DNA of 64,000 bases from Isoetes taiwanensis (GCA_021234155.1 JAJEKV010000047.1:7593071-7657070); one strand, 5' to 3'. Counted from the first letter of the stretch, positions 49,441 to 60,478 are shown. Program-made: numbers and translations. The notes: generated from the letters alone by a model not told the origin.

Positions 49441-49888
49441 GCACAAGTCCACACCAGGCTTCAAAATCCCCAATAGCTCTAACCAGATAATTTGTTGGTA
49501 AATGTCATGTTCCACCAGATTTTGAATATAAACTCATGATTATTTGCCGAGTTTTTTTGTTTGCCGGCAAATAAAAACAGGAAGCGGAAAATGAGGATTG
49601 TGAAAATTTAGGAGACTAACCCTCTGTTTTCCGATGCCATTTCAGCCCCTTCTTGGCAACTCAGATTGGATTTTTTTCAGTGTTGCACAAAAGCCTCAAA
49701 TTCTATTTAAAAAGTAGGGACCATGTAGGTAAATATGATTGCTTTGTTTGTTCATTTGTTTGATTCTTTAGTCCAGGTTATATGCCCATTGACTTGTGAT
49801 GAGGCCTTGCCCTCTTGTTTGATTTGGAGTTCATGCCATTGTGCATTATGCCGTCCAATGGCCCTTGATGGACTCCGTGGCATCAAAA
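49441..49888. other. Intergenic, nothing recognised
   Basis: AT-rich, no coding frame of note. It leads into the tetranucleotide microsatellite, and the sequence before the array (GGCATCAAAATTCTATC) could be a retroposon tail. Confidence 0.35.
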
Positions 49889-49889
49889 T

Positions 49890-49976
49890 TCTATCTATCT
49901 ATCTATCCATCCATCCATCCATCCATCCATCCATCCATCCATCCATCCATCCATCCATCCATCCATCCATCCATCT
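49890..49976. repeat. (CTAT)n-(CCAT)n microsatellite
   Basis: About four CTAT units pass directly into roughly eighteen CCAT units. The plus frame over it reads as an IHPS repeat and is not a gene. Confidence 0.95.
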
Positions 49977-50123
49977 TATAGACATATACTTATAACTCCA
50001 ATTATTTGGCATTGCCAATTGATATTATATATGTGCTTGGTTTTGAGGTTATGGCTCGAGCTTGAGCATGTTTTCAATGATTATTTTTAGTTCATATTGT
50101 GTACTACACCTCCTCACCTTCTT

Positions 50124-50244
50124 ATCTTATCTTATCTTATCTTTTTTTCTTTTCCATCTCTCTCCTCCTTTTTCTTTTTCCTTCCCCTTCTTTTTTTTTT
50201 TTTTTTTTTTTGGAAGGGGTTGTGTGTGTGTGTGTGTGTGTGTG
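50124..50244. repeat. Compound simple repeats: (TTATC)n, pyrimidine tract, (T)n, (GT)n
   Basis: Four CTTAT-type pentamers, a TC-rich stretch, a T run of over 20 and about twelve GT units follow one another. The two-strand frames across it are artefacts. Confidence 0.95.
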
Positions 50245-51137
50245 GGGGGACTTTAATAATATCAATACTAGCACCTCATCTAATTGTAAGCATTTTAGTG
50301 TAATTAAAAGATTGGAATTCATGGTCATTTTTCTCTCAATTATAAGTTAATTTGGTAGGTATTGTGTGTAGATTTTGAGAGCTAATGGATGCTCATATAT
50401 AGTTAATAGGGACATCAACAAGAAATATTTCTTTTAGTTTTTCTTCTTCGCTTTTTGTTGGTTGTGTTTTTCTAGTCAAATCCAATTTTAGAGTTATTTA
50501 GTACAAGAAATTTATCGCGGCGGCCAAGGCCGACGCGACGCGAACATTTCTCTTTCCTGACCCCTGTGTGTATGGAAGTGAGCATAACCGCTTTGTTGAC
50601 TCACTTATTGACTAGAATTATGTTTGGAAGTGAATAGTTGTAGTTGATCTAGTTGGGTGTGCCGTGTTTTATGTAGTTTAGATGAGAGGCAAACATAAAT
50701 ACTTGTGTGTGCACTTGGAATGGTAGTTTAGCTTATTATACTGAATTGAGTCAATAGTTCATTTCATGGAAACCAACGCAAAAAAGAATACATGAATGTA
50801 GCACTTGATAACCCCAGAGATGGCCTTCAAAGCTTCCTTTTTGAACCCTTCAACAAAAGCAAACCTTTGCTCCGTTAATTTGAAAATGGTTGCCTTCTTT
50901 ATTCCTCAGTCATAAGAAATTTTTGAGTTGTAATGTCTCAAAGACAGTATATTTAATAGTACATTATTTAATAGTTCCCATAACATTATTTAACACTTCA
51001 CAAAGAATAAGCGGACTACATGATGCGTTCATATCTGTACCATATCTTACAAATAGGGAAGTTTCTCGCAGATAAAAACTAGCCAATGCCAATAGTTCCA
51101 GCACATAAAGTGAGAAATGAACATGAGTAATAGAGAA
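50245..51137. other. Intergenic; faint CACTA-like motif
   Basis: TAGTACAAGAAATTTATCGC followed by a GC-rich phrase near 50500-50545 resembles a mutated CACTACAAGAAA terminus of a CACTA element. It is single and unsupported. Otherwise nothing recognised. Confidence 0.3.
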
Positions 51138-52149
51138 TTTTTTAATTTTTTTTTTACGGACGAAAACCAAAAAGTTTATTAATCAGATGAAAAGTACAAA
51201 GTTTACATGTCTCATCTAACTGTGTAAGCACAAAGAAGATGCCGCAGGAGCACAAGACTGGAGCACAATGTGCTTACTCCAGAAAGGGAGACTAACGATA
51301 AGAATTAATTCAAAGATATTGGATCCAGATGCGTTCCATCATTTCTGAATCAAGAGAGGAGCATTCATAGGATGTCAGTATCTTTTTCTGGGCCACCGTA
51401 ATAACACCATGTGCAAATGAATAAATGCCTTGGAAGATGTGGTGTCTGCGACGCTCCCATATCAACCATAGGAGCCAACCAGAGACAAGATGGAATGCCC
51501 TCTGTTTAGCTGAGGGCCATGCATTAGGATAGGATACCAAGAGGATGCATCGGCAGTCCAAAGTACTGTTAAACAAGCCTTGTAGCCAAGACCACGCTGG
51601 TTGAACCTCTGGACAATCAAAGAAACAGTGATCAAGAGTCTCAACGGCTGAAAGGCAGAGTGGGCATGCTGCAGATATGCGAGGATCATAACGATGTTAA
51701 CGCGCAGGCACCTGTGGATAACCTGCCACCATAGTACAGAGACTTTAGGGTGGAGAAACCTATCCAAAAGACATCACCATGTACGACACAAAGTGCGATG
51801 TGGAACCTGTAGATGCCACCCATCTGGCAACTGGAGGGGTTGTGGTGCTAATAGAAGGCGATATCCTGATCTGACAAAGTGCTTGCCTTTGTGAATATTT
51901 TCATGACAGTCCCATGGCACTCTTTCAGCAACACCAACTTGCACTACAAGAGGCATATGTTATGCGACCTTCTCCCATAGAGACACATCCCAACGAGAGA
52001 GCAGGAACCTTGCCTGAAATTCAGGCCAAGATAGTAGGCGACCCGCTTCGTACCATGCTTGAATAGAGACAACGCCTGCCAGAATCCATCGTCTCTGTGT
52101 AAGGGGATGAACTGATGCTGCCAATGGAGGTGCTGAGGGGTCTGGACGC
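51138..52149 (-). mobile_element. LINE 3' end with poly(A) tail, minus strand
   Basis: On the minus strand it ends in AATAAAC...TTTCGTCCGT and a poly(A) run (poly(T) at 51138-51155). It is closely related to 58322-59242 over its whole length. The translated frames, shifted by indels, contain a reverse-transcriptase zinc-binding region (WWQVIHRCLR, VQRFNQ) and the terminal WLLWLIWERRRHHIFQG. It is 5'-truncated: the other end abuts duplication copy B at 52150. A further 5' part shared with the 43.4-kb LINE fragment is present (52020-52149). Non-functional. Confidence 0.85.
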
Positions 52150-52303
52150 AGTCGGAAGCTTGGATTTACAAAGTGGCATAGATGAGGTGGAGTATTCGAA
52201 ATATCTCAACACACCTCGAAAAATTCCAATTGGGTCATTATAGTTGGCCATTTTATCAAAAGGATTAAAACGAGATCCATTTGTTCTCATCTCCATATTT
52301 GGA

Positions 52304-52520
52304 TTTGAAGCCATTTCTGTGCAATTTTTGCTACTCAAAAAGACTGGTAGATTTATGGTTTGAAAGATATAAACCCACCGATTTTTAGAGGCCGAATTTT
52401 TTGGCCTCTCCAACAAATATTCTGTGCAATTTTTGCTACTCGAAAAGACTGGTAGATTTATGGTTTGAAAGGTATAAACCCACCGATTTTTAGAGGCCGA
52501 ATTTTTTAGCCTCTCCAACA
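52304..52520. repeat. Local ~113-bp tandem duplication inside copy B
   Basis: Two consecutive copies of the segment from TTTCTGTGCAATTTTTGCTA through GAGGCCGAATTTTTT(G/A)GCC. Copy A has a single copy at the corresponding place, so the doubling postdates the large duplication. Confidence 0.9.
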
Positions 52521-54438
52521 AATGAATAGACAATCCGCACCTGTGAAATAGCCTATCTAGTTGCATTATCATGCGTATGTTCAATTGGCCCATGTGTAGA
52601 CAAATAGATTCAAAGCAATTGAATAGCAATATATTGAAAGGCAGCAATGAAAAATAACTGTTGGGGAAATAACAAAGGAAAATATATAGGAACAAAAGTC
52701 CTAAATATGGACGAGCAATTTTTGGCAAGTTTTGCACAAAATTCTATCCTCAGATTCATCAAATTACCATTTGTTTCTCTCTCTTCTGCGGTGCTAGTTT
52801 CAGTAGATGGTCCCTGAATTACAGTTTACAGAGAAGCCCTCCAAACCGAATGGCTCTATCACAGTCGATTTGTGATGTTGCAACAACTCAGAACTCAGAA
52901 CTCGTCAATTGGGTGTTCAAAATTTGTAGTGGTTCGTCAGATCAATGTTGATGAGAACCCTTCATTTTTTTTTATCGTTTGATCGAGTCAATGTTTGAAT
53001 TGTGCATTCAATTCAAGTGTATAGTTGCATGCATATGTCTATGAAATCCGTATTCAGTACCATTAATATGGGTCAAAGGATAACCGAGCAATGCCTGAAC
53101 ATATTACAAGCATTTTTAACACTTTTGTTAAAACCCTCACACTTCTAGCTTGGGCAACGTGCGAGCAAAATATCACACTCACCTAAAACTCTTGCAAGTC
53201 TTAACCCGACCGCAGTGCCCGACCATGACATTTTGAGCATAAGTTTTAGATCTGTCTTTCCAAATTTCCATCTTCCGAGGTAGATTTAATTGCCCCCACA
53301 TTCTTTATAAAGCATTGTTTTCTCTACTGAAATCCATAAACGCAAAGTTAATACATTGATGATATTGTGATTAGATAAAATAATTACAAAAACAAATGAT
53401 GTCCATTCTCGCCAATATCAACATGCGTTGTTGTCGAAGTAGCATATATGGAAGTTGCCGAGTAAAAACATATGCCAGGACATTAGCCCGGCAACGCCAA
53501 GCACACGTTTACTAGTCTTGAATCTTTTTTTTTTTTATATAACAAATCTATTCAATTGTTTTAGGGATATATAGTCTATGGTTTCAGAAATTGTTATTTT
53601 TACATCCATATCAGATCCCCCTCGAACCCCCTGTTATTTTGCTACATATTTAATACACCTTTTCTTAACAATCCCCCCCTTTGTGATTTTGTAGTTTAAT
53701 ATCCCCTTACTCCAAAATCTCTTCATTTGTACTCCTTTTCATATTCAATGTTCATACTCCTTTCATCACAACCAATGTTCCATACCTTTTCTAACAACAT
53801 TCCCCTTTATATATGATTTATAAATTAAAATCCTCCTTTTGAAAATTATTTTAGTTGTACCTTGTTTTCATATGCAATGTGTTCCTGGTTTCCATATACA
53901 ATGTGTTCCATACCCATTTTCTAGCGACAATGTATGCATGCCAATGTGCAAAATGCTATTCCGTGCAAACAAACACACCGCATAAGATATATCTATATCA
54001 AAGATAACCAATATAATACTCTTAATAAGTTGCAAAATCTACAACAAAATATACATAGCTTATATGCCTCAACAAAGTATACGAGTTCCATCAGCCTTGG
54101 TGCTGCCACTGCAGAGAGAAGTCCTTTATCTACTTCATTGGATGATGTATCATCAAGAAGGATGTTAGGCTCCTGCACACACAAACATCAGGCCATAATC
54201 ATTCAGCTATAACAAATTTAATTTTAGGCCCCTGCACAAAAGGACATCAGGCGATAATAATTCAGGTACAACAAATTTATTTATGTCAAAGGCTCCCAAA
54301 CCAAGCTTACCTGCTTATCAGGACCAAAAACCCAAATGGAGCATGTTGCAAGCAAATCCCAATAGTCATGTCGTCTTAAAACTCCATTTTCATCGACCCT
54401 TCATGGGGCTAAGCATTAGGAGCAGCAGATTGATCCTC

Positions 54439-55153
54439 TCATAGCAATATATCCACATTGACATCAAGAGGCCATATGACAGTGGCCCTGAAACTGGATC
54501 TAATATTTTCTGGAGTGTAAGCTCTTTCCAAGGAATCAGCTATGAGACCTGTGTGCATAAAGATAAATGACAAAACATCATTTAGACTATAATAATTATA
54601 CATGATCATCCAAATTTATACTAAATAATGCACAAATCTATACCTGCTATATAGGCTTTGTCTAGTTCAGTTTTCCCCTTCTCAGTCATGTACAAACCTC
54701 TATTATGCCTAAAATATTGCTTTAATGGACCAAAAACACACACATCAAGGGGCTGCATCTTATGGGAAGTATGCAGATGTAGAATTATTATATGAATTCC
54801 CAATGACCTTGCCAATAAAATGACTCGATCATCAACATGGCTGCAATGGCCATCAAGAACAATAAGGCTGCAATGACCAGGCCCCTTTGTCTTGAAATGC
54901 TTTTCTAGCCAAACCATGAACAATTCAGTGGTCATCCATGCCTCAAGTTGAACACTCATTCCAACCCTAGATTCACAATTGACAACATGATTAGTCTAAT
55001 TCTTGTACCTCTAAATATAAAGTAATTGGGAATGACATTACCTACTGCATTGCAACATACCAAGACTGTAATCCACTCCCAATTTCTCATCACCATTTTG
55101 TTTACAACTATGCTCCCTTTTAATGCCACAACCTTCAAGCCCGATACTTTACC
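54439..55153 (-). pseudogene. pogo/Tigger-type DDE transposase relic, copy B, with preserved last exon
   Basis: The catalytic part (54644-55153) carries LIVLDGHCSHVDD and SHKMQPLDVCVFGPLK and ends LDKAYIA. A 94-bp intron (54550-54643, donor GTATAG, acceptor CAG on the minus strand) joins it in phase to GLIADSLERAYTPENIRSSF followed by RATVIWPLDVNVDILL and a TGA at 54439-54441. That last piece is the usual YTPENIxxxFRATGIxPL C-terminus of Tigger-like proteins. A one-base deletion near 54992, relative to copies A and C, breaks the frame. The sequence upstream is not the normal N-terminus but a second transposase core (55154-55715) fused in frame. Confidence 0.85.
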
Positions 55154-55715
55154 TGCTTGGATTAATGGAACAAAAATACACACATCAAGGGGCTGCATTT
55201 TATGAGAAATATGCGGAGGTAGAATCATTATATGAATTCCCAATAACCTTGTCAACAAAATGACTTGATCATCAACATGACTGCAATGGCCATCAAGAAC
55301 AATAAGGTGTGGATTATTCACATCCACACCACTAGGCACCTTTGTTTTGAAATGCTTTTCCAGCCAAACCATGAATAATTCAGTTGTCATCCATGGCTCA
55401 AGTTGAACACTCATTCTAGACTTGGGTTCACAATTAACAACATGATTAGCTCTAATTCTTGTACCTTTAAGTATAAAGTAATTGGGAATGATATTACCTA
55501 CTGCATTGCAATATACCAAGGCTTTAACCCACTCCCAATTTCTCATCACCATTTCATGTACAACTCTGCTCCCTTTTAGTGCCACAAATACTTTACCTGC
55601 TTGGCTCCGATCTCATCAGCATTCCATATGTGCTCTGGATCAAAATTGAAGTGATTATACACCTCTCTAATGCAGTATAAAAAGGTCTCAAGATCAATGG
55701 GTATCTATAGTTTCA
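55154..55715 (-). pseudogene. Third Tigger transposase core (copy C), fused in frame to copy B
   Basis: Contains all three catalytic aspartates. FDPEHIWNADEIG (first Asp, 55612-55623) is preceded by PIDLETFLYCIREVYNHFN. NPHLIVLDGHCSHVDD lies near 55290 and SHKMQPLDVCIF near 55195. A small deletion near 55590 shifts the frame between the first Asp and VALKGSRVVHEM. After QPLDVCIFVPLIQ the sequence runs straight into AGKVSGLKVVALKG of copy B without a shift, so the frame 54956-55585 spans two consecutive cores. Copy C carries an extra segment (VPSGVDVNNP) before the second Asp, so it is a diverged relative rather than a recent duplicate of B. Confidence 0.85.
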
Positions 55716-55768
55716 AGGGCTGAATATTACATAAGATTTTTTATAGTTTTAGAAGGTAGGACTATGTC

Positions 55769-56748
55769 AAGACCGCATGATGTTCTCACCTTGGAGGATT
55801 GGTATTGGGGTGGTCAGTTAGCTTCGTGGGAGTTCTTTCGAGCTCGCTTTCGCCTGAGGGGCATTGACCGGACTATCTGGGAACAAGTGGCGGGAAGTAT
55901 TCCGCTACACATACCTATAGTCCCTAAGGATGATGTGGTGGTGCAGGGAAGGTTCATCCGGATGTTGTGTCTTCTTGTTTTGTGCAGTCTTCTTACCGGG
56001 TGCTAGCTATTCATGACACACTACCCCTTGAACCGCGTGGTCTCTGCAGCTTAGGGTTCTCGATGGCTTTCGGGTTTGGGCGTGGACATAGAGCTCACTT
56101 CCCCCCCCACCCAAGGTTAGGGTGCTACATGGCGGTGGTACACCAATGTATCGGGGTGAATGCCCTTGTGAGTCGATTTAGGCGGGTGTGAGCCCTCTCT
56201 CGCCCTTGTTGTGGCCTTCATCGTGAGGCGTGGAGCATTGTCGGGTTTATGCCCTCACTTGCGCTGCCCGGGATTGGGTTAGGGCTCTGTTTGGTGAGAT
56301 TGACTAGCCAGGTTCTTTGCTTCATCGTATCTGGTGCTTGGCGCTCTCTTGCGGCAGCAAACCCTTTCATCTGTCGTGGCTTGGTTGGTGTGGCTGATTT
56401 GGAAGCGATGGCGGTTGTGGATCTTTCAATGGATTCAGCAGACATCACGACCTCTCGATTCCTCGACTCGGATACAAGCTATTTCAAAGCTTTTACGGTG
56501 TTCCCGAGATTAGTAGAAGCGGAAGTTTGCCATTTGGCAAGACTTCTTGGGTGTTGTAGATGGTGATGGTCGGTTTGTCTGTACCAAAGAGAGTTGCGGT
56601 TTTTCACGTGAGTTTGTTGTGGAGTGTCGAGGTATCACTGTCTCTTTGGGGCAGTTCTCTTTCCTCCTCACTTGCTTTGTAACATTACCATTCTTTTAAT
56701 ATATTGATGACACAGTTCTTCAAAGAAAAAAAAAGACCGCATGATGTT
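55769..56748 (+). mobile_element. 5'-truncated LINE insertion with 15-16 bp target-site duplication
   Basis: AAGACCGCATGATGTT occurs at 55769-55784 and again at 56733-56748, directly after a poly(A) tail (56724-56733). The 950 bp between are the 3' end of a LINE on the plus strand. Shifted frames give an RxRFRLRxxD-type segment, a histidine and cysteine containing zinc-binding part, and WLVWLIWKRWR...IF, which matches the C-terminal WLVWSIWEHRRHHIFQG of the 58.3-kb LINE. The C-rich run near 56100 and several shifts make it non-coding now. It is a clean example of target-primed insertion. Confidence 0.9.
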
Positions 56749-58321
56749 GACGTCAGCAAGTTGGGTGTGGATTTTCAATGGTCTTTTTGTTTCTGCATTT
56801 CTGTAGTTGCTTTGTTCGGGAGTTAGGTTTTGGCCAACACTTGGCATGCTGAAGAATAAATAGTGGCACGCTGAGGTGGTGGAGCACAAAGCTTCTCGGA
56901 CTTGAGGAAGGACTTCCGATTTGAGCAAGACTATTGCAATTTGAGCACAAAACTTGCTGGGCTTGCCAGGTTTTTTTATTTGAACAGAGCTACTGCAAAA
57001 TTTTTGGCTAATGAATCCTTTGGGCTTTTTTCTGAGGCTTTCTAGATTTGAATACTGTTGTTGCAATTTATCTTGTTTTTGCAGTGAAGCTTTTCGGCTT
57101 CTTTCTAAGAGAGGTGATTCCTACTTATTCATTTCAGATTCAATGGCTCTGTTCTAGCTGCGGGACATGGAATGACATGTTGAACTGTTTCATTAAAACT
57201 CAAGAATGTGGTGTGTTTTGTTTCTTCTACCAGCATACAAGTATTTGTAAATGTTTGTCTTTCCCTTTGAGGTGTTTGTAGCTGGATGAGTTACGAGAAG
57301 TTTGCAAAGATTCTCAGCTGAAGAATGGTGCTCCTCAAAGGTGCTGCTGATTTGGCAGGGGGTTCAATTCCTCAATAATAGACTCCTTGAATCTTGCAAC
57401 ATTTAAAACTATGTTTTATTTGTCCTCTTAGGCAGGTCTGAAGTTGGGGGTGTCTGCTGCAAACTTTTTGTAGTGGGAGATGATTGTAACTTCTTATGTT
57501 TAATTGTTTTTCCCCTCAAGGCATTGCTGCATAGAAGCTTGCAGGGAGCACATGTGAGCAATGGTCCTTGCTGCAATGTTACTATAGCGGACATATCAAT
57601 TGAATCTTATTCTTTGTTCTTCCTTTAGTAAATTTGCATAAGCTGAATTGAGGGAAAGTTGTCGATAGATATGATATTGTCTTTGTAATGCATAAGTATT
57701 GGTTGTAGCACATGACTTGTTCCTATGTGCAGACAATTCTTTACTTTATGATTGACCGTATGATTGACCTGCATCCTATGGTTTATAAATTATAAGGGGA
57801 CATGGAAATTCGAGTTTGACCCCATCTTGATTTTGGGGAGACGGCCAGGGTGGAGCCATATGGAACATTGGTTGAAATATTCCATGCTTCAATTGTCCAG
57901 ATGAGACGAGTATTGTACTTGCCTCTCATCCAATTTCTAATTGAACTTTCTGGAATGCTAAAGCCTAGATGGTTCTCTAATTGTTAAAATCTCCTTTATA
58001 TCCCACAAGTATAGAGCCTTTTCCATTGATCCTCGTTTGTTCATTTTCCTTAGAGCCTGCTGCATGTGAGACGAACCTTCGTTATGAAAAACTCGTTTCT
58101 CCTTCTTTGTTGCTCTAATTCTTTTCCTTTTAGGAAGCTGGGCTTGAGTAGTAGTTGCAATATTCAAACGGGATCTTGTGACAATCATCTTGAAGACACA
58201 AGGGCTCAAGAGTTTTAGATAAAGAAAAGGCTACGCTTAAATTAGGAGGTTGTAACATTCAAAAGAAGGAATTTGGGTGCCATTGGCAACCACTTTTGGC
58301 ATAATTAAGCAAAGCTTAAAG
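56749..58321. other. Unclassified; degenerate ~65-bp repeats near 56915-57075
   Basis: Variants of TTTGA(G/A)CA(A/G)GACTA(T/C)TGCAA occur near 56920, 56978 and 57047. The minus frame 56668-57066 (132 codons) includes the LINE tail and is not convincing. No gene recognised. Confidence 0.4.
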
Positions 58322-59242
58322 CAGGTGTTGTCTCTATTCAAGCATGGTATGAGGCGGGTCGCCTACTTGGCCTGAATTTCAGGCAAAGTTCCTGCTCTCT
58401 CGTTGGGATGTATCTCTATGGAAGAAGGTCGCAGAAAATTTGCCTCTTATAGTGCAAGTTCTGTACTCATGAAAATATTCACAAAGGCAAGCACTTTGTC
58501 AGATCGGTATATCGCCTTCTTTTAGTACCACAGCCCCTCCAGTTGCCAGATGGGTGGCACCTACAGGTTCCACAGCCCACTTTGTGTCGTACATGGCAAT
58601 GGCTTTGGGATAGGTTGCCCCACCCTAAAGTCTCTATACTGTGGTGGCAGGTTATCCACAGGTGCCTGCAGGTTAATGCCTTTCAACATCGCTATGATCC
58701 TCGCATATCTGCAGTATGCCCACTCTGTCTTTCGGACGTTGAGACTCTTGAGCATTATCTCTTTGATTGTCCTGAGGTTCAACCAGCATGGTCCTGGCTA
58801 CAAGGTTTGTTTAATAGTACATTGGACTGCTGATGCATCCTCTTGGCGTCCTATCCCAACGCATGGCCTTCAGCTAAACAAAGGGCATTCCATCTTGGTT
58901 CTGGTTGGCTCGTATGGTCGATATGGGAGCATCGCAGACACCACATCTTTCAGGGCATTAATTCTTCTGCACGGGTGTTATTACGGTGGCCCAGAAAAAG
59001 ATATTGACAGCCTACGAGTGTTCCTCCCTTGAATCAGAAATGATGGAACGCATCAGGATTCAATATCTTCGAATTGATTCTTATCATTAATCTCCTATTC
59101 TGGAGTAAGTACATTGTGCTCCAGGTTCGTGCTCCTATGGCATCTTTTTGTGCTTACACAGTTAGATGAGACATGTAAATTTTATACTTTTTATCTGATT
59201 AATAAACTTTTTGGCTTTCATCCTTCAAAAGAAAAAAAAAGA
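58322..59242 (+). mobile_element. LINE 3' end with zinc-binding domain and poly(A) tail
   Basis: Frame 58543-58833 gives LCRTWQWLWDRLPHPKVSIL, WWQVIHRCLQVN and AVCPLCLSDVETLEHYLFDC. This is the C-x2-C...H...C reverse-transcriptase zinc-binding domain at the end of plant LINE ORF2. After a stop and shifts come WLVWSIWEHRRHHIFQG, an AATAAA-type signal near 59201 and a poly(A) tail to 59242. It is 5'-truncated at about 58322. It is close kin of the minus-strand copy at 51138-52149. No target-site duplication is seen. Confidence 0.88.
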
Positions 59243-59845
59243 CATGCAACTATAATTGAGCGGCAATATCTTGGATTATAGCTCCTACCTATATTAAAAT
59301 CCAGCCTAGAAAAAATCCTAAATAGGTATTTCAACAACCCCTATCCTAAATTTGAAGCTCTCTAACCATAATTATCAGCCTTTCACCCTTAGATTACAGC
59401 CCCTATGCTTTTGAAACATAGCCCTTGGTCCATGAAACGCAGCCCCTTTCCTTTAGAATACATCCCTCATTTGCACAACACAACCCCAATTCCTTAAAAC
59501 ACAACCCCTTTCCTTTGAAATGTAGCCCTCATTCGTACAACCACAATTCTCCTTACATTCTACCAAAACCCTCTCACATTGCCCCCAATGTCCTTTTCTT
59601 GTTGGATGTGATGGCTCTCCTTTCAACCCAAGTCGGCCCACCGTGAGACCGCCATCCTCAATGGTCAGTCTTCCATATGAAGGATTTGATGGATAGCCTT
59701 TCTGCTTGGTATATGTATTTTTGTTTAGAGTTGTATATAACGAAATGAAATAGAGATAATAATCTTGTCCCATATGCTACAACTTTCCCTGGACATTAAA
59801 ATGCGATCTATCTATCTATCTTACACTTCCCTTAGACATTAAAAT
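59243..59845. other. Intergenic with ACCCC-rich phrases and a short duplication
   Basis: GCCCCTTTCCTT/AACCCCTTTCCTTTG-type phrases repeat around 59440-59530. GACATTAAAAT(G/A)YGATCT occurs at about 59793 and 59836, flanking a (TCTA)n run. No gene seen. Confidence 0.4.
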
Positions 59846-60204
59846 ATGATCTGCAAGGCCAACATATTGTCAGCGAGAGGAGTAGCGGCAACTCAGCCAG
59901 CTTTGGCAGCAAGGTACGATGCGAAATCGGAGCGCTATGCTACCAACATGACTGGATCTGGTGGTTATAGTAATTTTAACAGCTTGTGCCAAACAATCCT
60001 TAAACGGCCAGCGACTAGAGATGATCGCGAAAGGGCTAATCGATTGGGCAATGCGGCGGCCATCCGAATCGCTCTTGGTGAAAAGGGTGATGTATGTATT
60101 ATTCACTACATAATTCTTTGCAAGTATTTAGCTTTAAGCTCTGTGATATGTTTTCATGGCAGGACGACGAGGAAGACGAGAGGTCATACGGTAGCGCAGC
60201 TTGA
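59846..60204 (+). CDS. 3' end of an unknown two-exon gene, likely carried by a CACTA element
   Basis: The exon to 60091 encodes RGVAATQPALAARYDAKSER, MTGSGGYSNFNSLCQTIL and ERANRLGNAAAIRIALGEKG. It ends at a good donor (GAT|GTATGT), and a 71-bp intron (60092-60162) ends TTTTCATGGCAG. The second exon continues in frame with DDEEDERSYGSAA and a TGA at 60202-60204. The 5' end is not resolved: the first ATG at 59846 may be inside an exon. The protein end is basic-to-neutral with an acidic tail. I do not recognise the domain. It lies on the plus strand 0.8 kb before a CACTA right terminus, where such elements carry transposase or accessory genes, so an element origin is inferred. Confidence 0.5.
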
Positions 60205-60396
60205 ACTCTTCGATTTTTATGTTATGTCTCGCTATTCTCCAACTCCAAGTGTGGTGAATAGACTTTACGTATTTTGTAGTTCAATGATACATTAACTTTT
60301 GTTGAATATGATTTTGAAAGTATATTTTCTCACTACTTTTTATATTTTGATTACGTGTATGCCTCTGATAACCTAAGTCTATTTTAAGAACGATCT

Positions 60397-60478
60397 TTAA
60401 TTGATTAATTTAGATTTTAATTGATTAATTTAGATTTTAGTTGTTTTTAATTAGATTTTAATTGATTAATTTAGATTT
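60397..60478. repeat. AT-rich ~21-bp tandem repeat
   Basis: TTAATTGATTAATTTAGATT occurs three times, with a shorter variant between the second and third. Confidence 0.85.

Larger units (their letters stand above)
52150..55153. repeat. Segmental duplication copy B (3.0 kb)
   Basis: Homologous along its length to 45894-48769 in the same orientation. It is longer mainly because a ~113-bp block is tandemly doubled at 52304-52520 (CTGTGCAATTTTTGCTACTC...GGTATAAACCCACCG, twice). That doubling lengthens an open minus-strand frame (52021-52737), which is therefore not evidence of a real gene. Confidence 0.9.

Noticed and set aside
50500-50545. Second CACTA terminus (TAGTACAAGAAA followed by GC-rich sequence)
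   Set aside because: The diagnostic CACTA bases are mutated and there are no repeated subterminal motifs; too weak alone.
52021-52737. 238-codon minus-strand ORF, the longest frame in the window
   Set aside because: It crosses the junction between the LINE fragment and duplication copy B and is lengthened by a local 113-bp tandem doubling; copy A does not keep the frame.
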